A stretch of 64,000 bases of DNA from Prochlorococcus sp. AG-402-N08 (GCA_003216535.1 QCIS01000007.1:1-64000), one strand, 5' to 3'; positions 19,839 to 26,791 are shown, counted from the first letter of the stretch. Notes: generated by a model from the sequence alone, not told the origin. Translations and numbers: made by a program.

Positions 19839-19857
19839 ATATATCAGACTGATATAT
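19839..19857. promoter_or_regulatory. 19-bp perfect palindrome before the ribbon-helix-helix gene
   Basis: ATATATCAG-A-CTGATATAT is a perfect odd palindrome 55-65 bp upstream of the ribbon-helix-helix gene. A 9-bp inverted repeat (GTATTACTT at 19801-19809, AAGTAATAC at 19867-19875) brackets it. Ribbon-helix-helix proteins often autoregulate through such dyads, so an operator is likely. Confidence 0.45.
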
Positions 19858-19911
19858 TAAACCAGTAAGTAATACTAACTCATGCAAATCTTACCTATCT
19901 TATTTATACTT

Positions 19912-20145
19912 ATGTCAGACATGTCATACAAAAAGAAAATAATGAAACTTAGAACATACGCAGAAGAAAGCTACAAGTGGGCTAATTTGACCCACAGGCA
20001 CATCTTTAGACTTCCTAAGAGGTTAGATGACTGGTTATGGCATCATTCGCATCAGAACGGTGTAGATAAGTCTGTTGTTGTCAGATATGCGTTAGAAAAA
20101 TATGCCAAAAATGATGGAGATTATGACCCGCAACACGAGTTGTAG
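19912..20145 (+). CDS. Ribbon-helix-helix-like DNA-binding protein
   Basis: 77-aa protein. The segment RHIFRLPKRLDDWLWHHSHQ then VDKSVVVRYALEKYA (residues about 29-64) fits a ribbon-helix-helix: a short beta strand followed by two helices, the second with the alternating pattern of CopG/ParD/Arc proteins. Likely an element-encoded repressor or partition-type regulator; the palindrome at 19839 lies just upstream. ATGs at 19882, 19912 and 19921 are all in frame; the hydrophobic leader from 19882 looks non-coding, so 19912 or 19921 is preferred. Confidence 0.55.
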   Translation: MSDMSYKKKIMKLRTYAEESYKWANLTHRHIFRLPKRLDDWLWHHSHQNGVDKSVVVRYALEKYAKNDGDYDPQHEL

Positions 20146-20150
20146 GAATT

Positions 20151-20182
20151 AAAAAAACCACCTACGCCAATAGGTGGTTCTT
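20151..20182 (-). terminator. Hairpin with A/T tract between element genes
   Basis: AACCACCTA (20156-20164) pairs perfectly with TAGGTGGTT (20171-20179) around a 6-nt loop. A run of seven A residues precedes it on the plus strand, so on the minus strand the hairpin is followed by a U-tract and looks like an intrinsic terminator. On the plus strand the tail is only TTCTTC, so it may also attenuate read-through from the ribbon-helix-helix gene. Confidence 0.55.
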
Positions 20183-20194
20183 CATCAGATAAAA

Positions 20195-20671
20195 ATGGCT
20201 GCTCAAGTCAATTTACCTAGGGACATTCTACCCATGACTATTTTATTTGAAAATCGTTTACCAAAAGAAGTTTTAGAAATGAAACCTAACCTGCCACCTG
20301 CAGGGGTTACATGTGAACACTATGTTACCGATAGAGTTTATAAAAAGACTTTTTATAATTGGGAAAAAGAATTTCAAGAACTTGAAAAAGCAGGTCACGT
20401 TTTTTCTGAAAAAGATCTTTTAAAAGCAAGGTTTATTAATTTACCTGCAGACGTTAGACAAGAAATTAGTTGCAGAATTTTTGGAACACCTTTTAGATAT
20501 TACGGTACTAAAAAAAGTATTTATCTAGCAGCTGTTGCATGTTTTAAACCAAATTCATTTCACCTATCGTCTGTATATTCTCAGGCTGCATATAACCAAG
20601 AATCTGAAGAAAAATACATTAGTAGACATAGAACATTTTTGAACACCATTAGAGAAGGAAATTTTAAATAG
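20195..20671 (+). CDS. Hypothetical protein upstream of the primase-helicase
   Basis: 158-aa protein, family not recognised. It is soluble and mixed in charge, with a central helical region (WEKEFQELEKAGHVF, LLKARFINLPADVRQEI) and aromatic-rich C-terminal part. It ends in TAG overlapping the GTG start of the primase-helicase by one base, so the two are translationally coupled and probably work together in element replication. I chose ATG 20195; an upstream GTG at 20174 falls within the terminator hairpin. Confidence 0.6.
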   Translation: MAAQVNLPRDILPMTILFENRLPKEVLEMKPNLPPAGVTCEHYVTDRVYKKTFYNWEKEFQELEKAGHVFSEKDLLKARFINLPADVRQEISCRIFGTPFRYYGTKKSIYLAAVACFKPNSFHLSSVYSQAAYNQESEEKYISRHRTFLNTIREGNFK

Positions 20672-23199
20672 TGGTAACTGCACCTGTTAAGACTGAACAA
20701 TTAATTGATACTGCCGAAGCAAATAAGATGTTGCGGTTATTGGGTATTGGTGCAACTGATGCTGTAATAATCTGCACCTATGGTGAAACTAATAAGTACT
20801 TTCCTAAGCGTGCAAGGAACAGAAACTACAACTGGGCTGAAGTAAAACTATTAGCAAGTGATGGTAACAGGGCAAGATTATTTGAACAGGCAGAAAAAGC
20901 CCTGCGTGACCCCAAGACAAATAGTCTGGGCTGGATAACTTGCCCAGGCGGTACAGCTAAGAAAGGTAGAAAAGAAGTTACTGTTGGAAATTTACTTGTA
21001 TATGAAATTGATGGTGAATCTTTAGAGCATCAATGGAAAGCATGGGAAGATGCCAACCTACCAAAACCTACAATGGTACTTTTTACAGGTGGGAAATCGT
21101 ATCACGTTTACTACAGGCTAGATAATTATTATCCAATTAACACTATTGAAATTTGGCGTAAAAGATTAAGTCAAACAATATTTAATTACACAGGTTTTAC
21201 TACAGACCATGCAATGCATAATGCGGTACAACCTTGCAGATTAGCTGGTGGAATACACCCCAAGACTGGTGAAAGGTCAAGAATAGTAGAAGAAAGTGGT
21301 GCAATATACAGTCAACGAGAAGTAGAAAGTTTTTTAGATGATTTAGAAGAAGAAGAAAAAGAAGTTGGTCTTGGTGCAGGGTTTTTATGGAGACCTGATG
21401 CAGAAGGTGAAACTATAGATGTAACTGATTATCCATCTGCTAAAGATCTTATAAATATTGAATTACCTGTTGATATAGCAGTATCACCAAAAACAATGAC
21501 TGTAATTAATACAGGTCTTAAGAGTGGTTGTAAGGGTAATAGATATACAAAGGCATTTAGTCTTAGTCAAACGCTACAGGCAGCCAGAAAGCAGCTAGAA
21601 GATCTTGATTACACAGTTGTAGAAGGTGATGTTGAAAGACTTTATACAAAGTACTGTACTAACTCAAATTTATATGAAAGTGATATAGAAAGGTGTTTTA
21701 AACGTCATTTTGAATCTTATGGTTCAGGCAATATGACCTGCGGTGAATTTTCAAAAGTATTCTTAAAAAGAAGAATTGCCAAGTATTGCAAAGAGCAGGG
21801 TTATTGGGAACAAAACGTAAAAAGTGGTGCTGTTACAACTACTGATAAAAAAAATGATTCTGTTATTAATTTAGTTCTTCCTACTGGTACAGAAGTTGAA
21901 GTAGAAAATACTGTTGTAAGTACTTATGAGTTCTTCCTTAACTATGTATCAACTGTAGTGAATGAAGAAAAGAACATGCTAAGAAGGTATGTCTATATAA
22001 GGTATGTCAAAGATCAATTAAAGCTTAGAAATGTAAAAGACAATGAGTTAACAGGGCTGATAATGGAACATCAAGATGTGATCATGGGCAATAGTTTTAG
22101 ACCAATTTATGCAGAAGAAAGAATTAAAAGTGAAATACCACAAATTGAATGGGTAATTGATGGTTTTATACCAGAATATGATGCAACTTTAGTTTCAGGT
22201 GAAGCTAAAACAGGTAAAACAAGGTTAATAGTTCAAATCTGTAAAAGTATCTTAAAAAAGGAAAAGTTTTTAAATTATCCTGCACCAACCAAGACTAGAA
22301 AAGTAATTCTTATAAGTGATGACCAATCCTACCCAGATACCGCTGAAATGCTGTCTAGGGCTGGCATTTACCATCATGAAGACTTAATCATATCTGCTAA
22401 GTTTAGGCTTACTACAGACCAGCTAGACGAGGTTTTAAAACTAATTGAACTTTACCCAGATGCTTTAGTAATTTTTGATTCTTTGAGATCAATAACAGTA
22501 TCAAGTTCTGTAGAAGAAAATAATGCACAGATGGGAATGCTGCTATATGACCTTAAGAATCAATGTATTCAAGCTAAGTCAACTTTACTGGTAATACATC
22601 ATGCTAATAGATCTAAAAATGTAGGTGTTCAATCTGTTTCTGGTCATGGTTCTATTAGTGGTGCATGTAACAGCATCATCACCATGCACTACTTACAAGA
22701 TGAAAATAATAGAGATATTAAGAACGTAAAGAAAAGACGATTAGTTAGAGAAGCACGTTCAGGCATGCCTGCAGATATGGTTGTTGAATTAGATATTGAT
22801 ACATCATCTGTTAACTATGTAATTGAATTTGATAATTACGAGCAAGAAGAGCAACAAAAAGAAGATCAGAAAAAACTAGAAAAGGTAAATAACAATGAAC
22901 TTACATTTTTAAAATCAATGCTGGAATGGTCAAACAAAAATGATAGTGCTGCTACTTTGATTGATCTTATGAAGTATGCAGGGTTGTGTAGATCAGGTGT
23001 TACTAGAAGGAATGATTTTATAAAAACAGAAAATAATGTTTATACAGTCTTATGTAAAAAGGTGCATCAGCTGGTCAATGTTAATTACATCAAAGAAGTA
23101 AGTGATTCTTCAGGCTTACTTGGTTCAGGTAAAAGAAAGTTAATAAGTCTGAATGAAGCAGGCAAAGATTTTATTGATTCTCTTGGGGGTGACTATTAG
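20671..23199 (+). CDS. PrimPol-like primase fused to RepA/DnaB-type helicase ATPase
   Basis: Large (842 aa) putative replication initiator. The N-terminal part has the three short motifs of archaeo-eukaryotic primases: an acidic strand YEIDGE (about 111-116), SYH in GGKSYHVYYRL (about 143-145) and TTDHAM (D about 179). The C-terminal part is a RecA-type ATPase: Walker A GEAKTGKT (about residue 510), SDDQSYPDTAE, Walker B LVIFDSLRS (about 600), and an IHHANRSKN sensor region. The end is a small possibly winged-helix domain. The layout fits replication proteins of phage satellites and plasmids. GTG start overlaps the preceding stop. Domain names are from motif reading only; no profile search was done. 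Confidence 0.8.
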   Translation: MVTAPVKTEQLIDTAEANKMLRLLGIGATDAVIICTYGETNKYFPKRARNRNYNWAEVKLLASDGNRARLFEQAEKALRDPKTNSLGWITCPGGTAKKGRKEVTVGNLLVYEIDGESLEHQWKAWEDANLPKPTMVLFTGGKSYHVYYRLDNYYPINTIEIWRKRLSQTIFNYTGFTTDHAMHNAVQPCRLAGGIHPKTGERSRIVEESGAIYSQREVESFLDDLEEEEKEVGLGAGFLWRPDAEGETIDVTDYPSAKDLINIELPVDIAVSPKTMTVINTGLKSGCKGNRYTKAFSLSQTLQAARKQLEDLDYTVVEGDVERLYTKYCTNSNLYESDIERCFKRHFESYGSGNMTCGEFSKVFLKRRIAKYCKEQGYWEQNVKSGAVTTTDKKNDSVINLVLPTGTEVEVENTVVSTYEFFLNYVSTVVNEEKNMLRRYVYIRYVKDQLKLRNVKDNELTGLIMEHQDVIMGNSFRPIYAEERIKSEIPQIEWVIDGFIPEYDATLVSGEAKTGKTRLIVQICKSILKKEKFLNYPAPTKTRKVILISDDQSYPDTAEMLSRAGIYHHEDLIISAKFRLTTDQLDEVLKLIELYPDALVIFDSLRSITVSSSVEENNAQMGMLLYDLKNQCIQAKSTLLVIHHANRSKNVGVQSVSGHGSISGACNSIITMHYLQDENNRDIKNVKKRRLVREARSGMPADMVVELDIDTSSVNYVIEFDNYEQEEQQKEDQKKLEKVNNNELTFLKSMLEWSNKNDSAATLIDLMKYAGLCRSGVTRRNDFIKTENNVYTVLCKKVHQLVNVNYIKEVSDSSGLLGSGKRKLISLNEAGKDFIDSLGGDY

Positions 23200-23316
23200 T
23201 GATTACATTAATTACAAACATTACACACCCCAAACTTCAGTCATACCAACGTATTCTTTGTAATCTTACTGAAATTACTTACTATTACACAAATATTTTC
23301 TTGAGCTGGTCAACTA

Positions 23317-23467
23317 ATAACGTTTCAGGCCGAAACGATAAGTGTTTAACCTTTTCTGCTTTTAAACAGTTTTTTATAAACAGATACCGTTTCCAGTTGA
23401 AACGACAAGTGTTTAATTTATGCACCGCGGGCACTTTTTTCAACACATAGCGTTTCCCACATGAAGT
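23317..23467 (+). repeat. Three tandem iteron-like repeats with CGTTTC/GAAACG dyads
   Basis: Unit A (23317-23349) and unit B (23384-23416) share the pattern ATAN-CGTTTC-N5-GAAACG-AYAAGTGTTTAA. Unit C starts at 23447 (ATAG-CGTTTC) and keeps the first half only. Start-to-start spacing is 67 and 63 bp. Short extra dyads follow A (TGTTTAA...TTAAACA) and B (AAGTG...CACTT). They fill the gap between the primase-helicase stop and the zinc-finger gene. Either a replication origin recognised by the upstream initiator or tandem operators for the downstream gene. Confidence 0.65.
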
Positions 23468-23940
23468 ACTGGACTGGCAATTTTATTTACTATTTCAAAC
23501 CTTTAGTTGATGACCCAACTAAGAGAAGAATCATTGTTGAAGTAACACCTAATCCAGCTGGTATGTATTCTCAAGTTCTTAACTGTATACATACAGAAGT
23601 AGTTGATATTAATGAATCATCATCTATTGCATTAGATAGACAAGATGGGCATAGTTTCTGGAATTTCTGCCCCACTTCCGCAGGGCTATCTTGGGAACCA
23701 GTTTATACAGATCTACCAAACTTAGATCAGGTATTTAAAAATGAAGCCAAACACAAAGAAAGGAATGAATATCAAAAGCTATGGATAAGAAAGAAACGTG
23801 AAAAACATATTAAACCTGTTATGTGTAAACAATGTGATCAATTCTTTCTACCTAAAAGATCTACAGCAACATTCTGTTCTTCCAAATGCAGGCTTCAATG
23901 CCACCGAGCTAGTAAAAGCCCTGCACCTTCAAATCATTGA
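23461..23940 (+). CDS. Hypothetical protein with C-terminal zinc finger
   Basis: 159-aa protein. The C-terminus has a treble-clef or ribbon-type zinc site, C-X2-C-X13-C-X3-C at residues about 122-143 (MCKQCDQFF ... FCSSKC). The N-terminal 100 residues have no recognisable domain. A DNA- or RNA-binding role in the element is likely but unproven. The first codons overlap the third iteron-like unit, so repeats and translation start are interlocked. It ends just before a pair of perfect palindromes. Confidence 0.6.
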   Translation: MKYWTGNFIYYFKPLVDDPTKRRIIVEVTPNPAGMYSQVLNCIHTEVVDINESSSIALDRQDGHSFWNFCPTSAGLSWEPVYTDLPNLDQVFKNEAKHKERNEYQKLWIRKKREKHIKPVMCKQCDQFFLPKRSTATFCSSKCRLQCHRASKSPAPSNH

Positions 23941-23966
23941 ACGTTCAATTATTCAAACGTTTGAAT
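23936..23966. repeat. Two adjacent perfect palindromes
   Basis: ATTGAACGTTCAAT (23936-23949, 14 bp) and ATTCAAACGTTTGAAT (23951-23966, 16 bp) stand one base apart at the end of the zinc-finger gene. Both have an ACGT centre with TTGAA-type flanks. They lie between convergent genes, where no promoter is needed, and directly before the 9-bp iterons. Confidence 0.75.
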
Positions 23967-23977
23967 TTATAGAAGTA

Positions 23978-24066
23978 TGTAATGTGTGTAATGTATGTAA
24001 TCTTTTTCCTTCTTCCATCAGATTTACTGCAATAACTATTTTGTAATGTATGTAATGTATATAATT
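23978..24066 (+). repeat. Two clusters of 9-bp iterons (TGTAATGTR)
   Basis: TGTAATG-type units start at 23978, 23987 and 23996, and again at 24042, 24051 and, degenerate, 24060. The period is exactly 9 bp in each cluster and the clusters start 64 bp apart. This region between convergent genes is otherwise AT-rich and non-coding. Origin-like or partition-site-like; function inferred only. Confidence 0.65.
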
Positions 24067-24161
24067 ACTATTTTCTTTTATATAAGAGACGCAGGGTTAA
24101 TAAGACGTAAAAAATTCGTACTTTAAGAATCCCAAAAGTTCCCAAGGAAAAGTTTTAAAAA

Positions 24162-24192
24162 CGGCCTTTATAGTAAAAATCGGCCTTTATAG
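24162..24192. repeat. Direct repeat CGGCCTTTATAG
   Basis: A 12-bp unit occurs at 24162-24173 and 24181-24192 (19-bp period), each preceded by a short A-rich run. The second copy overlaps the stop codon of the minus-strand recombinase. Could be recombinase-binding or a duplication scar. Confidence 0.4.
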
Positions 24193-24729
24193 GCAATTTA
24201 TAGCTTCAATCTGTTCTTTTTCATCAATTCCCAAGTACAAACGCAGACTATTCATTGAAGAATGCCCAGATAAGCTTGCAATGACGTTTAAAGGTACTTT
24301 CGCCCGATTCATAGCAGTCAAGCATGAACGCCTAAAACTGTGCGTTGAAACGCCTTTATAAGGACTGTATAGTTTTAACTTCTTATCCATACTTTGCCTT
24401 GTTAAATGTGAACCAAAGCGGCCTTTAAATATGTATTCAGTTTCACTTTCTGGTTCAACATAGGCTTTCCATGTATCAAGTTCAATTCTTAATTTGCTAC
24501 TGATTGGAATTTTACGTGTTTCTTTAGTTTTTGTTGTTGGTGCTGGATAAATAAAATGTGTATCTGTGTAATATTCCCATTTACTTTTTAATCCTTCAGA
24601 TACTCTTGCACCTGTGTATCTAAGTAATATTGCTAATACTTTATGTGGTGAATATGGTATTGCATCAATTAATGTATCCAGTTCATCAGGAGATAGGATT
24701 CTAGCCCTACCAAACTTGTTGATTTTCAT
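24187..24729 (-). CDS. Minimal tyrosine recombinase (catalytic domain only)
   Basis: 180-aa protein consisting almost only of the tyrosine-recombinase catalytic fold. All expected residues are present: R42 in YTGARVSEG, lysine in TKTKETRKIP, H130 and R133 in STHSFRRS, H156 in SLSGHSS and the nucleophile candidate Y165 in SLRLYLG. The N-terminal core-binding domain (usually about 100 residues) is missing. The upstream DNA has a stop-rich, non-coding look, so this is a short gene rather than a recent truncation. It is the only gene of the element on the minus strand and may act in resolution, excision or an accessory reaction. Confidence 0.8.
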   Translation of the reverse strand: MKINKFGRARILSPDELDTLIDAIPYSPHKVLAILLRYTGARVSEGLKSKWEYYTDTHFIYPAPTTKTKETRKIPISSKLRIELDTWKAYVEPESETEYIFKGRFGSHLTRQSMDKKLKLYSPYKGVSTHSFRRSCLTAMNRAKVPLNVIASLSGHSSMNSLRLYLGIDEKEQIEAINCL

Positions 24730-25125
24730 AGCTAGTTGTTATTTAGTGGTCATGTATAAGCAGCTGTAGCAGTCCAGTTGCTTATATTTATAAATTAGCA
24801 ACTCGTTTTAGTTATTTATACAAACACTAAGTAATAATTAGTTCAGTATTAGTTATTAATTAAGCAAATAATATTGCGAATAAAAATATTAGTAATACTA
24901 CAAAAATGCGTATTACAGATAACATATAGTGATTTGACTAATGGGGGAAGTATTGCTAGTTATAGCCTGCCAAGTCAGCCCCCTAGGGACTTACTTAATA
25001 ATATAAATATACCATTTATTCTAACATTTAACAACATAAAATATCAGGTAGTTTGTATAAACAATGTATGACAAGTATATAAATATAAGTAATTAATATT
25101 ATTATTGTTTTAAGTCTATTTGTTT
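24730..25125. other. Non-coding divergent regulatory gap
   Basis: A 396-bp AT-rich region between the divergent minimal recombinase and the right-hand gene cluster. It contains the inverted repeat AGTTGCT (24776-24782) / AGCAACT (24797-24803) 47 bp from the recombinase start, and several short TAGTTAT/AGTAAT motifs. A GC-richer island at about 24942-24990 has a run of five G (GGGGGAAG) opposed by CCCCCTAGGG. I infer promoters in both directions; no gene is supported here. Confidence 0.5.
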
Positions 25126-25353
25126 ATGGATCCTTGGTCACCTGAGTATCAACGTATGAACAATAGGGTTACAACTACAGCAGCCAAGTTGTTTCCCTAT
25201 CCAAGTCAGTATGACTACAGGTGCTTCTGGGAAGAACAATGTCTGAACAAGTGGTTAAATGACCCTACACAGACACCAGATGTTCAAGCCAGAAGAAGAT
25301 CACCAAATTACAAAGAAACCTATGCAAAAAGACCACCAATTATAAGGAATTAA
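25126..25353 (+). CDS. Small hypothetical protein, first gene of the right-hand cluster
   Basis: 75-aa protein starting at the ATG at 25126 (MDPWSPEYQRMNN); an in-frame TTG six bases earlier is less likely. Rich in tryptophan, tyrosine, proline and arginine (PYPSQYDYRCFW, RRRSPNYKETYAKRPP), suggesting a small nucleic-acid- or protein-binding structural protein. No known family recognised. The next gene starts 2 bp after its stop, so it belongs to a five- to six-gene operon. Confidence 0.5.
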   Translation: MDPWSPEYQRMNNRVTTTAAKLFPYPSQYDYRCFWEEQCLNKWLNDPTQTPDVQARRRSPNYKETYAKRPPIIRN

Positions 25354-25355
25354 TT

Positions 25356-25847
25356 ATGCAAGATTTAAGAAGTCATTATGCAAAAGAGTATGCAAGATTC
25401 TATAGAAATAGTTTCCCAAACAAACCCTGCAAACCTGTACCCGCATCATTAGAAGAATTAGATTTTACTGAAAAGGTTGTTTTACAAGATTGGGAAGGTG
25501 GTGTTTTATATCAGAACATGTTTAGAAAAACAGATGCATTACCTGCAGATGTTTTAGCAAGACATCTTGATGGTGGACGTTACAACGTAGGTGATGAAGC
25601 AGCATTACGGGCTGCAGGTTTTACAGCTGATGCTGCAAGAATTGAAGGTCAAATTTTAGCAGCCAAAAACATGATAGAAGAAAATAAATTAGCAGAAATG
25701 AAAGCAAGGAATGATGCAAGAGAAGAAGAAATTAGAAATAGACCAAGTGGATTTCACCCAACTAAAAATATAAGTTTTAATGACCCAAGTGCTATAGCAG
25801 CTAGAAGACAGTATGGATTATCTGATGATATTGGGGCTGGTTTATGA
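25356..25847 (+). CDS. Hypothetical protein, phage-like small gene
   Basis: 163-aa hydrophilic protein of unknown family. The middle contains an alanine-rich helical part (EAALRAAGFTADAARIEGQI, residues about 81-100) leading into a charged probable coiled coil (ENKLAEMKARNDAREEEI). The tail is disordered-looking. Its TGA stop overlaps the next start as ATGA, a translational-coupling signature. Virion-assembly scaffolds and DNA-packaging accessory proteins often look like this, but no assignment is possible. Confidence 0.5.
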   Translation: MQDLRSHYAKEYARFYRNSFPNKPCKPVPASLEELDFTEKVVLQDWEGGVLYQNMFRKTDALPADVLARHLDGGRYNVGDEAALRAAGFTADAARIEGQILAAKNMIEENKLAEMKARNDAREEEIRNRPSGFHPTKNISFNDPSAIAARRQYGLSDDIGAGL

Positions 25848-25990
25848 GTAAGAAACTAAAGAAAGAACTACAAGATCAATTAGAAAAATGTGAATACAGA
25901 CTGCGGTGTGAACTGGAATATTTTAGAAAAGAAGTCCAACCACTAAAACAAGAGCAAAGACAATTACTAGATAGATTATCTGAATTATGA
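25844..25990 (+). CDS. 48-aa coiled-coil micro-protein
   Basis: Short ORF with ATG overlapping the previous stop and its own TGA overlapping the next ATG (ATGA at both ends). The product is almost wholly charged and helical (MSKKLKKELQDQLEKCEY ... QEQRQLLDRLSEL), with heptad-like leucines. The double overlap strongly supports translation. Function unknown; a small coiled-coil partner of a neighbour is plausible. Confidence 0.65.
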   Translation: MSKKLKKELQDQLEKCEYRLRCELEYFRKEVQPLKQEQRQLLDRLSEL

Positions 25991-26424
25991 CTATTACAGC
26001 TGGTAGACCAACAAGAAATGAAAGTTTAGTACCACCAAAGGTATTTACTGCACTTGCATTGGTTGCTACTGGTACAAGTTTTGATAAAGCAGCTGAATCA
26101 GTATCAATGAGCGGTAAAGCATTGCGGAAATGGAGAAGTCATAAAGATGTAAAAGATTATCTTGAAGAAATACCAAGAGAGAATATTGATATTGGTACTA
26201 ATCTTTTAGCAAGTAGAAATCATTTATATATGAAAAAATTAGATGAAATAATAATGAATCCAAATACATCTGACTACAACAGAATTGATGCTATTAAAGC
26301 AGCCCACATGATACAAAAAGAAAATGTATTAGACCGACAGCAGAATAGAAAGCTAAATGAAATTAGAGAAATATTAATTGAAAAAGATTCTGGAAGATCA
26401 CTTATTGATATAACACAAAATTAA
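25987..26424 (+). CDS. Terminase-small-subunit-like HTH protein
   Basis: 145-aa protein with an N-terminal helix-turn-helix region (ALALVATGTSFDKAAESV then SGKALRKWRSH, residues about 22-52), followed by a helical segment ending in a likely oligomerisation region (IDAIKAAHMIQKENVLDR). This order, an HTH plus a helical core, is typical of phage terminase small subunits that recognise packaging sites. If correct, the element could redirect a phage packaging motor. The match is by pattern only; other HTH proteins remain possible. Confidence 0.5.
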   Translation: MTITAGRPTRNESLVPPKVFTALALVATGTSFDKAAESVSMSGKALRKWRSHKDVKDYLEEIPRENIDIGTNLLASRNHLYMKKLDEIIMNPNTSDYNRIDAIKAAHMIQKENVLDRQQNRKLNEIREILIEKDSGRSLIDITQN

Positions 26425-26426
26425 TT

Positions 26427-26612
26427 ATGGATATTTCAAGAGAATTATTAGGTTTAAAAAGACGAGCAATGGAACATTCGATAAAAGAAAATGTACCAAC
26501 TTTATCAATGCCAATTATTAATGAAGGTGACCCAATGCCTGAACCTTCTATTTGGTCACTTCCAATAATTATTGAAAAGAAAAGAGATTATTTTAATGGT
26601 TCAGAAAAATAA
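26427..26612 (+). CDS. Small hypothetical protein
   Basis: 61-aa protein starting 2 bp after the TerS-like gene. Sequence is unremarkable (MDISRELLGLKRRAMEHS, a proline-rich middle) with no motif. Its end overlaps the next 40-aa ORF by 17 bp in another frame. Included because of tight operon spacing; function unknown. Confidence 0.5.
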   Translation: MDISRELLGLKRRAMEHSIKENVPTLSMPIINEGDPMPEPSIWSLPIIIEKKRDYFNGSEK

Positions 26613-26718
26613 AAAAGAATTAGATTTTTATGAAATTGATGAAAGATTATTAGCAGGCTGGTATGTAGATTCTGGTCAAAGAAAAAGATATTTAAAGTCA
26701 ATTTCTAAGAAAAAATAA
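26596..26718 (+). CDS. 40-aa lysine-rich micro-protein at the element's right end
   Basis: Short ORF (MVQKNKKELDFYEIDERL ... LKSISKKK) overlapping the previous gene end by 17 bp. Composition (lysine-rich, ending SKKK) and position in the operon make it plausible, but nothing else confirms translation. Last gene before the non-coding right end of the element. Confidence 0.4.
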   Translation: MVQKNKKELDFYEIDERLLAGWYVDSGQRKRYLKSISKKK

Positions 26719-26737
26719 TTTATACATATATATATAG

Positions 26738-26791
26738 AGTATTTATTTTTAAAGATTTACTGGTTAGGTGGTGCAGGGCTGATATAAAATA
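26738..26791 (+). promoter_or_regulatory. Element-borne copy of the tRNA upstream block
   Basis: 54 bp matching 17674-17726 with about six mismatches and one indel, ending in GATATAAAATA. It lies inside the element, upstream of the regenerated tRNA-Arg. It probably supplies the promoter or leader needed to express the tRNA after integration separates the 3' half from its native upstream region. Confidence 0.6.

Noticed and set aside
23199..23450. 83-codon ORF after the primase-helicase, starting on a GTG that overlaps its stop
   Set aside because: It runs through the CGTTTC/GAAACG repeat units and has a composition unlike the other element proteins; the repeats explain the conserved-looking DNA better than a protein would.
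23798..24046. 82-codon ORF overlapping the zinc-finger gene and the palindrome/iteron region
   Set aside because: Wrong frame inside a supported gene, and its tail (repeated VCNVCN) is just the translation of the 9-bp iterons.
23317..24066. CRISPR array
   Set aside because: Repeat units are too few, imperfect and differently spaced, with no unique spacers of constant length and no cas genes nearby.
24874..25071. 65-codon ORF in the divergent gap
   Set aside because: No ATG at its start, no motif, no operon spacing; the gap is needed for divergent promoters.
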